This document shows, one piece after another, positions 35,426 through 48,558 of a DNA stretch of 64,000 nt. Source of the DNA: Chlorocebus sabaeus (lineage: Eukaryota; Chordata; Mammalia; Primates; Cercopithecidae); contig NC_132915.1 of NCBI RefSeq assembly GCF_047675955.1, positions 17,775,766 through 17,839,765 on the forward strand. The letters are read 5' to 3'. Under the pieces are notes generated by a model. That model had not been told where the DNA came from, did no database searches, and saw only the letters and a list, made by a program, of their open reading frames with translations. Positions within the stretch are counted from its first letter, which is position 1, and every line of letters begins with the position of its first letter. Both the position numbers and the translations under genes were made by a program.

Positions 35426-36915
35426 TCATAAAACAGCCCTTCATAGGGAAACAACCACTGGTGTGATTCAAAACAAAACAAAAAGACAGTGCTTTATATC
35501 ACTGCAACTTCTCTCTTAAGTTATACCAAATAGAAGGCCTCCTATCTGTACTTCAAACCTAGATGGCTTTAGAATGTGCAGGTAGGCATAGGGACTTCTG
35601 GGAGCTGGCTTGCTCTGTATAAAAATGGAAAAATATTTTCGATTGTTGGGAGAGAGGGAGAGACCCTGGACAAGGGGAGGAGGACGCTGGCAGGTTGGGA
35701 CCACATGGGTACACGTGAGAGGGCTGAGAGCCCTCAAGGGCCAAGCAGTGCAAAAGGGACTTTAAAAGGAAATTATCACTAAGAGACAGTTTTAAATTTG
35801 GGGCCACGGGGTGTGCTCAGTGCTCCCTCCACCTCTGTCGCTCTGATAAAGGCCCCTTTGCTCACTGATGCTTCTCTGTAGATGCAGATTTGGGGGCAAT
35901 TGTGGAAGTAAACTGGGTGGCTGGGTTCAGTTTTCTCAGAACTCTGGGAAATAGCCCAAGGAGCTTCAATGGAATGAAAGCTCAAGTAGCACAAAAGCAG
36001 CTTAAAAATAACAAGGCAGCTTTGCTGTGTGTTTCCTTGCCCTCACCCCCACTCTCTGCTTGGCGATGGTCTTGAAGAAGGTGACCAGGTTCCCAGGATG
36101 GGACCCTGGTCCTTGGTTCCCCAGGGAGCAGAGAAGAAAAAAGAATTGTGTATGTTTGTTCTAACCTGTCCAGAGGTTACCTGAAGGACTGACACAAGGC
36201 CGTTGCATTTGTTTTACCTAACTCAGAACTCATTCAGGGCAGAAAATCTGCAGCAATGGTGTAGTCAAGATGTGGGAGGATGCAAACTTTGCCAGCGTCC
36301 TGTCCTGGGAGTGCTCCTGGCTGTAGTTAGTACCGCCTGTCTCCTGCAGCCATCTGGGGAAGCTCCTGTTGAAAGTAGCCTTGTGCAAACTCTATCAAGA
36401 TCTCTGCAGACAGAGGTGCCGCAGAACAGCTAGGGGAGCAGGACATCCTGTCGTGAGAGCTGGTGGAGGACGCTACTCCCTCTGTGTCCCCCTGGGATGT
36501 CATAGCTTCCCTGCTAGAGTCCTTGCTAACCTTGGCCTTTTCATCTCTTGCTGTCCACCCTCCCACATGACCTAGCCACCCCATCACTGTCCTTTCCTTC
36601 CCTTTATCATAGAGTTTCTTTGTGCCCTGGTCCTCAATCTGTTAATGGTCTAGTTCTCATGTCTAGGTAGTGATGTTTTCTTTTTAACTCCAAGGCACTC
36701 TCAGACACTGGATTCCATTGCCCATCCAAACCTCTTTTGGTCTCGAACCCAAGCTCCCCATGTGACCCACTCTCTGTCAGAATGTCAATCTTTCACCTAC
36801 TTTAACTCATCCCAGGAGTCACACTGATTCACTGGACTGGGATCTGCACCTACCACCCTCTCTGCTCCTCCTTGGGCAAACTCTGCTTTAACTCGGACTC
36901 ACGGGACTCAGTCGC
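35426..36915. other. Unique-looking, GC-richer sequence
   Basis: I find no named repeat here. Composition is closer to genic DNA than its surroundings, and short frames occur on both strands, but none has a recognisable domain or clear splice structure. Confidence 0.4.
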
Positions 36916-37195
36916 AATCTTTGTTTTTTGTTTTGTTTTGCATTTTTGTTTGTTTTTTTGTTTGTTTTTTGAGAAGGAGTCCTGCTCTGTCGCCAGGAGG
37001 GAGTTCAGTGACATGATCTCAGCTCACTGCAACCTCTGCCTCCTGGGTTCAAGCAATTCTCCTCTCTCAGCCTCCCGAGTAGCTGGTACTATAGGTGTGC
37101 ACCACCACACCCAGCTAATTTGTTTTTGTATTTTCAGTAGAGAAGGGGTTTCACCATGTTACCAGGATGGTCTCAATGTCATGATCCACCCACTG
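36916..37195 (-). mobile_element. Alu, truncated at its 5' end
   Basis: Antisense Alu with a tail of tttgtttgtttttt repeats, then gagaaggagtcctgctctgt and both arms. The sequence stops after atgatccacccactg, so about 55 bases of the left-arm start are missing. The 116-codon frame at 36872-37222 is its translation. Confidence 0.9.
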
Positions 37196-37985
37196 TGCCC
37201 TGTCCTGAGTGCTGCTATCTAGTGAGCCCTGGCTGGGTCGTCCCTTCCTCCCTGAAGTCTCAGGCAAAAAGCACCCAGCCTACCCCTTCCCCTGACACAA
37301 ATGTGTTCCACCCCCTTCTCCCTCTCCATTCTCTTGCAAGAGCTCATTTCTAGCCACCTGCCAGACGCCTGTCTCTGGGAGGCCCTGCAAGCAGGCATGT
37401 GGAAGCTGCTAGACTCCTGCTCTGTGATGTCCACGAGCACCTGGAGAGAAGTTACCCAGAAAGGGGATGTCTGGATTTGGGAGGACATATAAAGGGGGGA
37501 TCATTTCCAAAACTCCTGAGGTCAGGCTGCCAAGTGAAGACTGGAAACACCTGAGAGTCAGTTGTTGGCAAGCAGGACACCGCAAGTGTCCAAACTTTCA
37601 GGAGCAACGGACAATGAGAGCAGCAGCACAGGCCATAGTGGCCTCTGCATCCCACAGCCATGGGACACCCTGTGCGGCAGGTGTGGCGCCAGCTCTTCAG
37701 GGTGTCCTCTGCCTGCACAGTGAGACTCAGGGCTGATTCTCCCCATCTCTGGTAGCTCTTCCCCACTAGGGTCCCCTCTGTCTTAGGTGGGACAGCTCAT
37801 GCACCCTCAGTCCTAAAGCAGGCTAAGTGGTCCCCACCCACTCCTTCCTCTCCCCAGAGCCTTCCCCACCCCACAGCTGTGCCACAGCTCTGTGTTGAAG
37901 CCCTGCCAGTTACCACCCCACATCCGGCCCTGGTGCAGCCTCAGGCCCCACTTCCACCCGGATCCTACCTTGTGCATTACAGCTT
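37196..37985. other. GC-richer unique-looking sequence
   Basis: CT-rich and relatively GC-rich without a named repeat. Frames at 37301-37492, 37467-37736 and 37452-37766 overlap on both strands, which speaks against any one being real. Confidence 0.4.
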
Positions 37986-38715
37986 AGAGTCTGCACTAGT
38001 TTTCAATGCAGAGTTCCTACACATATTTTATGTTTATTACTAGGTATTCCATGTTTTTGATAATGTTTTCAAATTTTATTTTCTACTTCTTTATTGCTAA
38101 TATATAGAAATAAAACAATTTTATTCTTTCAACTTGTGTTCTATAATATTGCTACATCCGAGTATTAGTTCTAATAATTTTCTTTTAGATTCCATAAGAG
38201 TTTCTAGCTATAAAATTATGTTATCTGCAGATAGCTTTCCTTTTCCTTTCAAATATTCATCCCTCTCATTTTAGTTTTTGCACTTGGTAGGCCTTCTAAT
38301 ACAATGTTGAATAGAAATGATGAGAAAAAAAACATCCTTTTCTTCAATCTTTGAAGAAAGCATTCAATCTTTCATCATTATGAAATCTTTCATCATATTT
38401 ACCATAGGACTTCTACGGGTGCCATTTATCAGGTTGACTAAGGTTCCTTCTATTCCTAGTTTACTGACAATTTTTATGAGCAATGAGTTGTATGTTTTGT
38501 CAAATGCTTTTTCTACGTATAGTGATTATATAATTCTCATTTTTAACCTGTTAGTGTGGTGAATTACATTAATTGATTTTCATATGTTAAATCAACCTTG
38601 TAATTCTTGGACTAAAACCAATTCGTTCATAAAGTATTGTACTTTTATTATACTATTGTAAGATTTGCTTTGCTAATTTTATGCAATATTATGTTAAAGA
38701 TCGTTCTTTAATTCC
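37986..38715 (-). mobile_element. Old L1 ORF2 fragment (L1M)
   Basis: Plus strand carries complemented L1 ORF2 phrases: ttgataatgttttcaaattt, cttttctacgtatagtgatt, ttagtgtggtgaattacatt and taaatcaaccttgtaattct. It is strongly diverged and has no long frame. Confidence 0.75.
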
Positions 38716-39470
38716 AATAAGACATTAAAGTCTTATTCTATGAAAAGTGTCTTCAGTTGAGAATTACCACTGTAAAAGAGAAATTTTGTATTTATTGATA
38801 GAAAAAGTACCCAAAATAGGTACGAGGCAGAAATCAGGCAATTATTGTCCTTCTGATATTATGATTGCTATTCACCTAATGGCTACCAGACATATTTAAC
38901 AACACTTTGAGTTAAATGTGCTCACTTTGAGAACTTACTGAGCAACAGCATAGTCATAAATATAGGCACAAATTAGATCCCTGAGGTTGAGAAGGGAGTA
39001 TCCTGTTATAAGGGGATTATTCAGAGAATTAAAAGACAAATCTATTAAATTTGTAAATCTTCTTTTAAATAAAAATATAGTATTTTTTAGATTTCTCACA
39101 TAGAACTCTTGGATCTTTGAGAAGATGTTTGTGGTTGAATCCACAAGGATCTATAGAACCCAGTTTGAGAAAAGACAACTTAGAGGAATGTAGGGTTTCA
39201 AGGAACGTGCTTAACAAATAAATATTTAGGTGAAGAAAAAATAGTATAGCATATATGAATGTTTGGTTGGTTAATTAACTTATTAACCTATTATTATGGC
39301 AAAAGACCATTGAAATTTTATTAAACAGCCTTTCTTATTTGAAACATAAATTCCAATCAAAGGAATTTGTGACTATTTATTCCTGCACTGTCCTTAATAG
39401 GACACAGTGTTATTGATAGGACACAGTGTTATTCTCTTTAAGATGATAAGAAAAGTCAGGGTCAACATTT
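38716..39470. other. Unique-looking, AT-rich
   Basis: No dispersed repeat recognised. An 18-bp direct tandem duplication (ataggacacagtgttatt) sits at 39397-39414 and 39416-39433. Confidence 0.5.
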
Positions 39471-39711
39471 AAAAAGAGAGAACAGAAGATGAGAAGACAG
39501 AAAAGAGGAAGAGAAAACAGGGAGAGGAGGGGAAAGGGAGGAGAGGAAGGGAAGAGGAGGTGAAAAGAGGGGACAGAGAGAGGGGAGAAGTTGGGGGGAA
39601 GAAGGAGAGGGAAGGGAAGAGGGGAGAAGGGAGGGAAAGGATGGGGAGGGGAGGGATTGGGAGGAAAGAGGAGAAGAGAGGGGAGAAGAAGAGAGAAGAG
39701 GAGAAGCTAGA
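39471..39711 (+). repeat. GA-rich polypurine tract
   Basis: About 240 bases almost entirely of A and G on the plus strand, in gaggag, gggaag and agagag blocks. The minus-strand frame (39462-39740) is a run of serine, proline and leucine that only reflects this composition. Confidence 0.9.
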
Positions 39712-40439
39712 CAGGTAGTTACAGTTTGTATGGAAAACAAAAGGATGGAGAGGACATTCTAGATTTTGAGGCCTGTGGAAAGAGAGATGAGGGAAACCAA
39801 AGCCTTCAAAGCAGAAAGGCAGACAAAGATATAAAGAATACTATTCCATATTTTCAGGCAACTAGTCTTTGATGCAATATTTCATGCCTTGCTCACATTT
39901 CAGTTGGTAAAAAACGTTTATATATTTACCCTCAACACTAGTGAAGAACATGTTTTTTTCTTAATAACTTGCTCTAATGCAATTGCCCCAACATCTTAAC
40001 ATTATTCTGTATTCATCTGACTGTACTACTTGATAAGAATACACAACCAGAAGTACGCATTACAAAGTACTGCAAATTGACATATTTCATAGACTATAAG
40101 TAAATTGAAATTCCCTAAGATCACCTGCTTGTTTTCCCAAGAAGTCATTTCAGTGGCAATCTCCAAAGTCTAGGAAATTACTCAGTCCCAAAGAATTCAG
40201 CCACGACTTCTGTGTCTCTTGAATAGTCCCTGAACTTGGGATCTTGAGGATCAGGGAGTGTCACACACATAACCAGAATTTCTGCAGGTGTCTTTAACTT
40301 GCTGATTTGTAGCTCTTCATGTAAGCTGGACATACTGCAAATATCTACTTCAGTTGTGACTTGCTTTCATTTTCTCTTTGGTGTGTTTACATGAAAAGAG
40401 AAATTCTTAACTTCTGTAAATTAGAACTTAAACCAATTC
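39712..40439. other. No recognised feature
   Basis: Unique-looking AT-rich sequence. Confidence 0.4.
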
Positions 40440-43400
40440 TGTTTGTATGTTTTACATTTGTTTAAGAAAGCCCAACTCTGCACTCATAATAGTCTATAAT
40501 TTTCCCTACAAATCCAACACTCTCATTTCTCAGATGTCCAGGTTACATTGGTCTGTTCCTATTAGCGATGTATTCTGCTCCATTGGTCAATGTCTCCATC
40601 TCTTACAGTACAACAAAATCTTGAGTATTATAGCTTTATAACAACTCTTATATAGTAAGGCAATTCCTCCCCCACTTAAATTTTGTTTAAGGATAATTTT
40701 GACCATTCTTGGTATTGATGTCTGCTATGTAAATTTTAGAATCATCTCATCAAGTTCCTCAAAAATATTCTACGGAGATTTTGAGTGGAAGTTCTTGAAT
40801 CCCCTATGGATTGCTTAGAGTAAACCATCATCTTTAACACCCTGAGTCTAATGAATATGAAATGTCTCACAATTTATTTAGATCTTCTATAATATCTTTC
40901 AAGACATATTTTTAATTTTTTCTATAGAGGTTATGCAACTTTGATTCCAATATACCCATTTTTAAAAAATCAGTATTTCTAATTTCTTTTGGTTAATTGA
41001 CTTAGAATAATTTGTCCATCCTTTTATATAAAACTTTCTGTGCCCTTAAGTGTTACGCTTGTCTAATACAAACAGTATTTGTCAAGATTTTCTTTTTTTT
41101 TAATCTGACAATTTGTTTTCTAACCAGCTAGTTTAATATGTCTAAATTAATGTGGTTAATACTATATTTAGACTTGTCTACTCTTTTATCCTTGTAATGT
41201 GTCCCTTTGCTTCAAGAATTTTTTTTTCTTGCTTTCTTGCCTTTCTTTTTTAACTTTAAGAAAAACTTTATCTTATTTTATTGATTCATAATAGATTTAA
41301 TTTGGGATTACATGTGATAATTTAATACATTCATATAATTTGTAAAGATAAAATTAGTGTACTTGAGATATTCATCAACTTCAATATTTCTCTTGTCTTT
41401 ATGGCTAGAAACATTAGAATTATTCTTTTCCAGCTATTTTGAAATTTAAATAGATTATTATAAATCATGGTCACCCTACTGGTCTATCAAACACTAGGTC
41501 TTGCCTCTCTTTTTCATTCAACTGTTGTTTTGTTTGTTATTTCATTCCTACATACCCACAGGCTGAAAAGTTTTATATGCTATTTTAATTTTAGTTACTG
41601 ATCTTAACTTGTTACCATGTATGCTTTTAAAAAGTCTCTTAACCTCCCCTCAAAAACAGTATGAGAAATGTAATGGCTTGAACTCCTCCCTCCTGGTGTG
41701 CATGTCATTATTTTTATCATATTTTTGTCATTTTCAACACTACTAATTAGACAACACTATAATTACTTCATATGATATGGCTTAATTTTATTTAGCTACA
41801 TGTTTATCTGTTTCTATGCCTTCTTGATCTTACATGTGAGAATTTCCTTCCGATGTTATTTTTTTCTTCTTAAGTATAACTTTTGGAAGGTGCTTTACAT
41901 AAAAACTTCTAGTTTTTGAGTGTCTAAAATGAAATCTTAATTTTACATTTATTCTAACATGTATTTTTCCTGAGTGCCCAGTTTGGTGCTGACAGTTACG
42001 TTTTGTCTTCTAATTTCCCTTGCTGCTATTAAGATGTTAATTGTCATGTAGCTTTTGTAATTTGCTGGATTATCTATATTTTCTCTCTGGCTGCTTTTAA
42101 CCTCTTCTCTTTGTCTTTGATAGTCTACGGTTTCTCTACAATGGATCTGGGTCTAGATTTCTTTTTACTTACATCTGTGAATTCACGTCTTTAATCATTT
42201 CTGGAAAAATACTCCTCAAATATTTCCTCTCCTCCTTTCTCTCTTTATATAACTCTGATTAGATGTATGGTGAAACTTAGGGCTCTGTCCTCCATTCCCA
42301 TTGGCCTCTTTTCATGTTATACATTTTCTTGTCCCTTTGTATTACATTGTCTGATTTCTTCTGATCTAGCTTCCAGTTCACTAACCTTTTTTTCAGTGTG
42401 CTAATCTGTTCTTTACAGAAGTCCTTGAGGATGTTTTTTTACTCTGACAATACATTTTCATTTCAAAACACAGTACATGATTCCTTTTAATATCTGTACT
42501 GTGTTCTTATTGCTTGTTTAAATTTGTGATTACTTCTTTTATTTATTAACATCTAATAAGAGTCATTTTAATACTCCATACTGAAATATTTAATATCAGA
42601 AGTACCTGCTTTTTCTCCACATTTTTACCCTTGGTGGCTTATTTTGGTGTATATTCGATGACCTTTGGTTGTGAGTTTATATGCGCTTGGTTGACATTAT
42701 TCTGTGGTTTTGCCTTTGTATCTGCTGGGAACCAGAGGGACTTCCTATCTTGAACTACTTCCCTATTCAGGGTTTCTGGTTTTACACACACAACTATGGG
42801 TCAGATTTACTTCTTTATCATTAGCCTGAGGCTTAATTCACATGATTAAGATACTAATGTTGGTTTTGCCCTTGGGAAAATCCAATTTTTATTTGCTTGC
42901 CCTTCGCTGCTCTACTTTCAGTACACAGATGTGTTTCCTTCTTCTACAACTTTCGTTTTTTTCTCTTAACAATATAGCTTAGAGAAAATTCTATGTCAGC
43001 ACGTCAGAACTTACGGAGGTACCTCATTTTAAAAATGGCTGTAAGGTGAGCCATTATATGAATGCACTATAATTATTTTAATCAGTTTCCTATTAATGAG
43101 TCTTTTAAAATGTTTCCAGACCGTTACTAATAATAACAATGGACACATATCTTTGCTCCTGTGTTAGACACATCCATAGGAGAGAGTCCTTGAGATGTAA
43201 TTGTCGGGTCAAATAGTAAATACATTGAAAAATGTGAAAGATATTTTTAAATTGTGCTTCAAAGTGGCTATCCCAATGTGCATTCTTGTTAAAATTGCCT
43301 GAAAATTTTCATTTCTCCACATCTTCAGCAATGATTTTTTGTATGAATATAAAAGTTAAAATGATATTTCAGTTATTTTAGTTTTAATATAAAATATGAA

Positions 43401-43560
43401 TGCTACTGAGCATGTATTCATATGGTCTAAGCTATTTATATTTTCTTTTTTGTCAAACTATTCATGTCTTTTCCCTATTCTCTATGGATTTATTTGCTCT
43501 TAATGATTTATAATAGTACTTTAAATGATAGTTTAATTCTAAACACAATCGTATGTACTG
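40440..43560 (-). mobile_element. Composite of old antisense L1 (L1M/HAL1) fragments
   Basis: Several L1 pieces in the same antisense orientation. At 40530-40860 is ORF2 (tccattggtcaatgtctcca, agtattatagctttataac). At 41255-41560 is an L1MA-like 3' UTR (gtgataatttaatacattca, tggtcaccctactggtctat). At 42080-42400 is an upstream segment (tctccttctttcctcaaatat type wording, cttccagttcactaac). At 43000-43540 is late ORF2 (gtaattgtcgggtcaaatag, cttctccacatcttcagc). The order is not colinear with one L1, so at least three insertions or rearrangements are joined. No coding capacity survives. Confidence 0.6.
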
Positions 43561-44549
43561 CCAATATTTTTTCTTTTCTTTTTTTTTTTTTGACATTAGG
43601 ATAGTTGGCCCTAAAAAATGTTAAGGTATTGAGATTTATCAGCTTTCCCCTTGGGTCAGTGTTTGATTTTCTTTATCAAAAAACACAATAATATTTTTGG
43701 GGAAATAAATGACTAGATTATTCCACACAATTATGGACATAGAACAAAGTTTTAGTTGCCTTTCATTAAGAAGAAATACATTTTAGAAGAAAACACAAAT
43801 AACTTGGAAACATGCTTGAAGAGATGCTAAATTTCACCCATAATTAAATAATAAAATTTAAAATTTTTCATTAAAAAAATTAGATCATCATGATTTTCAT
43901 CAATAGCACGTAAGAAAACCTTAGTTATTATTTTTGAGAGTATTAATATAAGATTTTGCAATAAGAATTTTGTTTCTACTGGTATTCTTCTAGATTGAAA
44001 AGTAGCAGTTGCCCTGGTACATGGCAGAGGTTAAGTAACACAGACGGCCCCTCATCTAAGAAGCCCCACAGGTTCCAGTTTGCTTGGCTGTGGGGACCTA
44101 GTGAATTCAATAGGGCCTGGAATATACTATGTCACGAGGCAGCATCTCTTACAGCGCATTTTAAAGTTTAACTTGCCCTCTGTATCTTAACAACCTGTCT
44201 TACAGCTTCCTGCACACTTCTGACAACTTGATTGAACACCCTTGGAGAAGTCCATGGCGTTGCCTATGACAGAGTCCGTGTAGGCAAAACCCCAGCCTAT
44301 GCTGGAATTTAGCTTTTAAAAAGCAACCTAAGTAGAACACAAGATTGTAAACTATAAGGAGATTCTAACACCAAAAGAAAGTGTGACTTGAGCCAATGAA
44401 ATGCCAAAATCCAGTTCTAGCTGACAACGTCAGTGGTGGGGGACAGAATTCCACTTGCCATTTGAGGACAAAGCATGTGGATTCGTGACTGTAACAGCAT
44501 ATACCCCACTACCAATTACCAAATCCCATGCACATGCCTGTTCTCCAGT
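43561..44549. other. Unrecognised
   Basis: AT-rich up to 43950, then a more balanced block (44000-44500) that could be an LTR interior, but I cannot assign it. Confidence 0.35.
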
Positions 44550-44897
44550 CACTTTTTCTCCATAAATGTTTGTTGTGTAAAATTAAAATCTTCCCAAATA
44601 TTAACAAGTAAACCTTTATTCTCTGATTTAATTCTCTAAACTCGTACTGCCTTCATATTCAGTGTCACTGACTTGCACCCAACAGTTCTCAGCTTATGTT
44701 GTAAGTGCTATCTCATCTTAAACTGATCCTGTTCTCGAGTTTCCAGAGTGAGTACAGCCCTGTCACCTCTGGAGTTCAGCCCAGTGAAAGTGCTTTCAGA
44801 CTTCTGACGTCCAGAACCGTAAGAGTATACATGTATTTTGTTTCATGCCACCAAGTTTGTGCTAATTTGTTACAGTGGCCGTAGGAGACTAATGCAT
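44550..44897 (+). mobile_element. MaLR-like LTR, 3' part
   Basis: The end of the block, ttcagacttctgacgtccag, then accgtaagagtatacatgta, then ccaccaagtttgtgctaatt, tgttacagtggccgtaggag and actaatgca, is the closing sequence of MLT1/MST-type LTRs in sense. The 5' part is too diverged to place. Confidence 0.6.
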
Positions 44898-45420
44898 ACC
44901 TATCAGGAACTGTTACTCCAGTGAAAACATGTGACTGCAGACACAGTGAAGAGCCTGACACACAGCTGTTAACCCTGTTCTGGGGAACTGAAGCTTTGGT
45001 TTTAAGGGATTTCTGAAACCAGTACAATGACTGTCACTTTTCCCCGTGTTCATCCGGGGAATAAATGCCTAGACACCTGGCAGCAAGAGGTCTTTTCTTC
45101 CCCAGAGACCCTCTCTTCTCCTATTACTTAAAGGGAAAATGTTACTGCTCATCACTGAAGTCACATATTCTTTTCCTTTCTGAACTTTAAGGCAAACAGA
45201 GTCTTGTCTCAGGGGACTTAGGTGCCACCCCAAGTTAATAATCCAGCCATATCTCAGGCCCTCCCCAGGACTCATCCCTGAGAACTTCTGAACTTAAATT
45301 CTCCCCAGGTTCCAGCATCACTCACTTTCTCATTTCTCTCTTCTGCCTTTAGTTCAGATTCTTGTCAATTTCGACCTTTCTCTACACATGGTTTATAATG
45401 AGGTGGTACAGCCAAAGGAC
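44898..45420. other. Unrecognised
   Basis: No repeat or exon that I can support. Confidence 0.4.
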
Positions 45421-45655
45421 AAAAGTTCAGATGGTCTGGTTATAAATCTGGGTTTTTGCAGTCTACCAACTGTGTAACATTGAACAAGGTATTTAACCTC
45501 TCTGGGTCTCAGCGTCCTTAAAAAATAAAAAAGGAGGATTATAAATGACACCTATCAATATAGTTATTATGAAGATTAAATGAATCAGAATTTGCTAGTG
45601 ACTTACAATAGTGCTTGGCATAGAGTAAGCACTATTTGTTAATAATAAATGCAAA
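45421..45655 (+). mobile_element. MIR, nearly full length
   Basis: Sense MIR with ctaccaactgtgtaacattg, then caaggtatttaacctctctg, ggtctcagcgtccttaaa, tatagttattatgaagatta, and the tail agtgcttggcatagagtaag followed by cactatttgtt. Confidence 0.85.
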
Positions 45656-46159
45656 TCCCAAGCTTATCACTTACTCCACTTTCTGTCATAAGTTTTGATG
45701 TCCATCAAGATTAGGCTCACAAATATCTCAGCATTTTCAAGGCTTGCATTTTCTGTGCGTATATGAGATATATATTTGGTGAAATCATCAAACTTCAAGG
45801 GAAATCAAAAGAAATACTTTTTAGTGATTGTCCCTGTGGCTAACTTGTGCATTTCACTAGTCAGTGCTTCTAGCTTAGGCTAGTCCAATGGCAAATTAGA
45901 AATTGACCTAGTATGTGTTTTGAACCCTTATTTCAATGCACTATCCCCACAATGCCCTATCCTTTTACTCATAAATGTTCATTTTTCCCTCCATCCTGTG
46001 GGACCTACTTCCAGGAAAGCCTCTGATATTAGTCATTAACAAAAAAATAAGAGCTTAAAGAAAAGGTGCTATTTACCTAAGAACCATTTTTTAGCAGAGG
46101 TTCTGTTTGGTTTTGTTTATCTTGTCCCTCCCACACCCTTTTCCCTGCCTTCAATAAAT
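45656..46159. other. Unrecognised
   Basis: Unique-looking sequence with no supportable feature. Confidence 0.4.
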
Positions 46160-46240
46160 CCAGGATCTAGATCATGACTCTAACACTTAACTGCTATTTG
46201 ATGCTAGGATCCTCAGTTTCCCTATCCAGAAGGCACTCCT
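46160..46240 (+). mobile_element. MIR fragment, degraded
   Basis: gatcatgactctaacactta followed by ctgctatttgatgctaggat and cctcagtttccctatccag fits the MIR core with a small internal deletion. Confidence 0.4.
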
Positions 46241-47325
46241 GAAGATGACACTCGTGTCCTGGGACTTCTGGGAGAGTCATTCCCAGCTCTATCTCAGGAA
46301 AAGAATGAGCTGTTGTTCAGAGGCCCTCACTGCATGACACTGCCCTGGAGTCACAGCAGTGACTGCTTCAGGGAGGGTCTGGCAACGGTCCTTACAGCCA
46401 GGGGCGGTTTCTAGATCTCTAAAATGACAATATTTAGAGCCAGAAAGACATGCATCCACATCTCTGAAATTCTCACATTTCCCACAAGCTGCTTTCTAGT
46501 TCCTGAGAAGCAGATGCAGAAGAGATACTCTGCTTATTAATAACTGGGGTTTTATCCTCACTTGCTATATAAAATTATTTATCTGATGAGATGAATGGGC
46601 CCTTGGTAAGCCTTTGTCTAAGGCCTGAAGCAGCGTTTGGAGGAATATGAAATGTGGACTGTCTGCATCAAACTTACCCGGAGTGCTGGTTGAAGTCCAG
46701 ATTCTTGGCTCTACCACAGATCTAGGAAGTTAGGATGATGAGGTGAGAATTAGACATTTTTTATAATGAGTGATTAGTGAGCACTTCTGGCCTAATCTAA
46801 AAGCAACATGAGTGGCCCCTTGGCCCTCTTTCTTCTGAGACTATGTCCTAACTTTGGCTTTAAAGCTTCCAAATGGAGTTAGGGAGGCACAAGGTTTCTG
46901 GAAAAGGGAGTGATCCAGTCACATAAACAATATTGAGTCTGAAAATATGAAATACTCTTCTCATGGCAAAGAATGCAAGCATTTAAAAGAGAAAGACAAG
47001 TCAAATTGTAGGAAAAGCAATGAAATCTATATGGAAAAACAATAGTTGAAGTAAAATGCAAACTGGAATACAGCAATAATTGATGGAAAAGACATAAGTT
47101 GGGGCCTTCTACCTGCAAAGAAGAAAATATAATCCTATCCCACTATTTTCCCCAGGACTGAGCAACACTTAAATTGACAGAGGTGAGTTGTGCAAGGGAA
47201 AAGGAAAGGCAGAGGAGTCATAAGAATACAGTTTTGAGCATAAAGTCCTAAGATTAGAGTAAACATTGATAAAACAAGAACTTAATATTAATAGAAAATA
47301 CTCAAGATTGTGTATTGGACGCTAA
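46241..47325. other. Unrecognised
   Basis: Unique-looking. No repeat family or exon identified. Confidence 0.4.
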
Positions 47326-47548
47326 AGTCTACAAGTGCATTACTCCACTTAAGCATCATGAGCAGCCCATATGGTGGATGTGGTGGATCTCAGCCTTTCC
47401 CCTGATTTACAGATAAGGAAGCAGAGACATAGGAAGGCTCTGTAAATTACTCGGGGTTGCAGAGCTGATAAGCTAAAGAGCAAGGACTCCAAACCAAGTA
47501 GTCTATTTCCAGAGCCAATGCTTTTAGCCACTATGCTACCATTTTCCC
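47326..47548 (-). mobile_element. MIR
   Basis: Complemented MIR on the plus strand: cctgatttacagataaggaa, then gcagagacataggaagg, then ggttgcagagctgataagct and atgcttttagccactatgct. Confidence 0.75.
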
Positions 47549-48502
47549 TCATCCAAAAATCTTACACAAAACTACATGAAGTTATAAAACAAAAGCAGCA
47601 AAATTAATAAAATGAATATGACACATGGGAAAGAAGAGATGGGGAATATGAGCGGAAGTGGGAGTTTATCGTTCTGCCTCATGTTAGAGTGGTAGAACTA
47701 TTTTCTAAAATGGATATGTCACGATACAGCAGAATAAGCATAAAGTTTAGAAATATAGGGGTAACAACACGGTGGCTAAAGACTGTCTTTGGAGAGGGGA
47801 ACTGGAGTAGGAAGGGTTGAATTTCAGTATTATTCAAATTTATATTATACTTATTTTAATAAAAACAGAAGAATCTATTTGTTTAGAAATAGTTACAGCT
47901 GTGTAAGTGCATCAAAACATAAAAATCAAATTCATCTTTATATCTCTCACATATTTTTTAAAATTTGTCTTATCCAAATAATAATTGAAGGTCTTCTCTA
48001 AAATGTCAAAAAATAGGAGTTTTTAAAATTTGTTGTCCCTGGTAATATTATTGCCAGGCATGGTAGAGACAGGGGGCAGGACTATTAAAAGCACACAGAT
48101 TTTGTCCGGGCTTCTCTGAGGCAGTTCTGACCACAAAGGACAAGTGATTCTCTGTACCCATTGTGCAGGAACTTTGACCCTCTGGAACTGTACTAAGCAA
48201 CTGAGAATAAAGGAATCAGGCAGCAGGGTGCCGGGAGGAGTCCATTAGTCTCTTTGTGATGGTTTTGTTGTTACAGGGCTAATCTCATACATATTGCACT
48301 AGGCACAATGCTGTGCATTTTCAGTCCTATTTATCATATTTTTACAGGTGCTTACTTCATAAAAGTGAGCATTTTTATTCTCCCTTTAAAATAGAGTTCT
48401 TCTATTTGCATTGCCTAATAAAGGCAATCAGAGGACCACTGCCTAAGGAACTCACTCACGGAGCACACATATATAAGTATCTGCTCTCTATCTTCATTAT
48501 GC
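47549..48502. other. Unrecognised
   Basis: AT-rich on the left and more balanced after 48040. No named repeat. Confidence 0.4.
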
Positions 48503-48558
48503 ATCTGTCTATCTACCTATCAAGCTACCTAGCTACCTTCCTACCTAGCTACCTATCT
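48503..48558 (+). repeat. CTAC/CTAT tetranucleotide run
   Basis: Degenerate repeats of ctatctacctat and agctacctagctacctt type directly before the MaLR LTR. Confidence 0.8.

Noticed and set aside
34999..35481. A 160-codon minus-strand open frame
   Set aside because: It is the complement of a sense Alu plus a TG microsatellite; the protein is the usual Alu-derived translation.
35560..36600. Possible exons in a GC-richer stretch
   Set aside because: Open frames occur on both strands, none has a recognisable domain, and I could not support a pair of splice sites.
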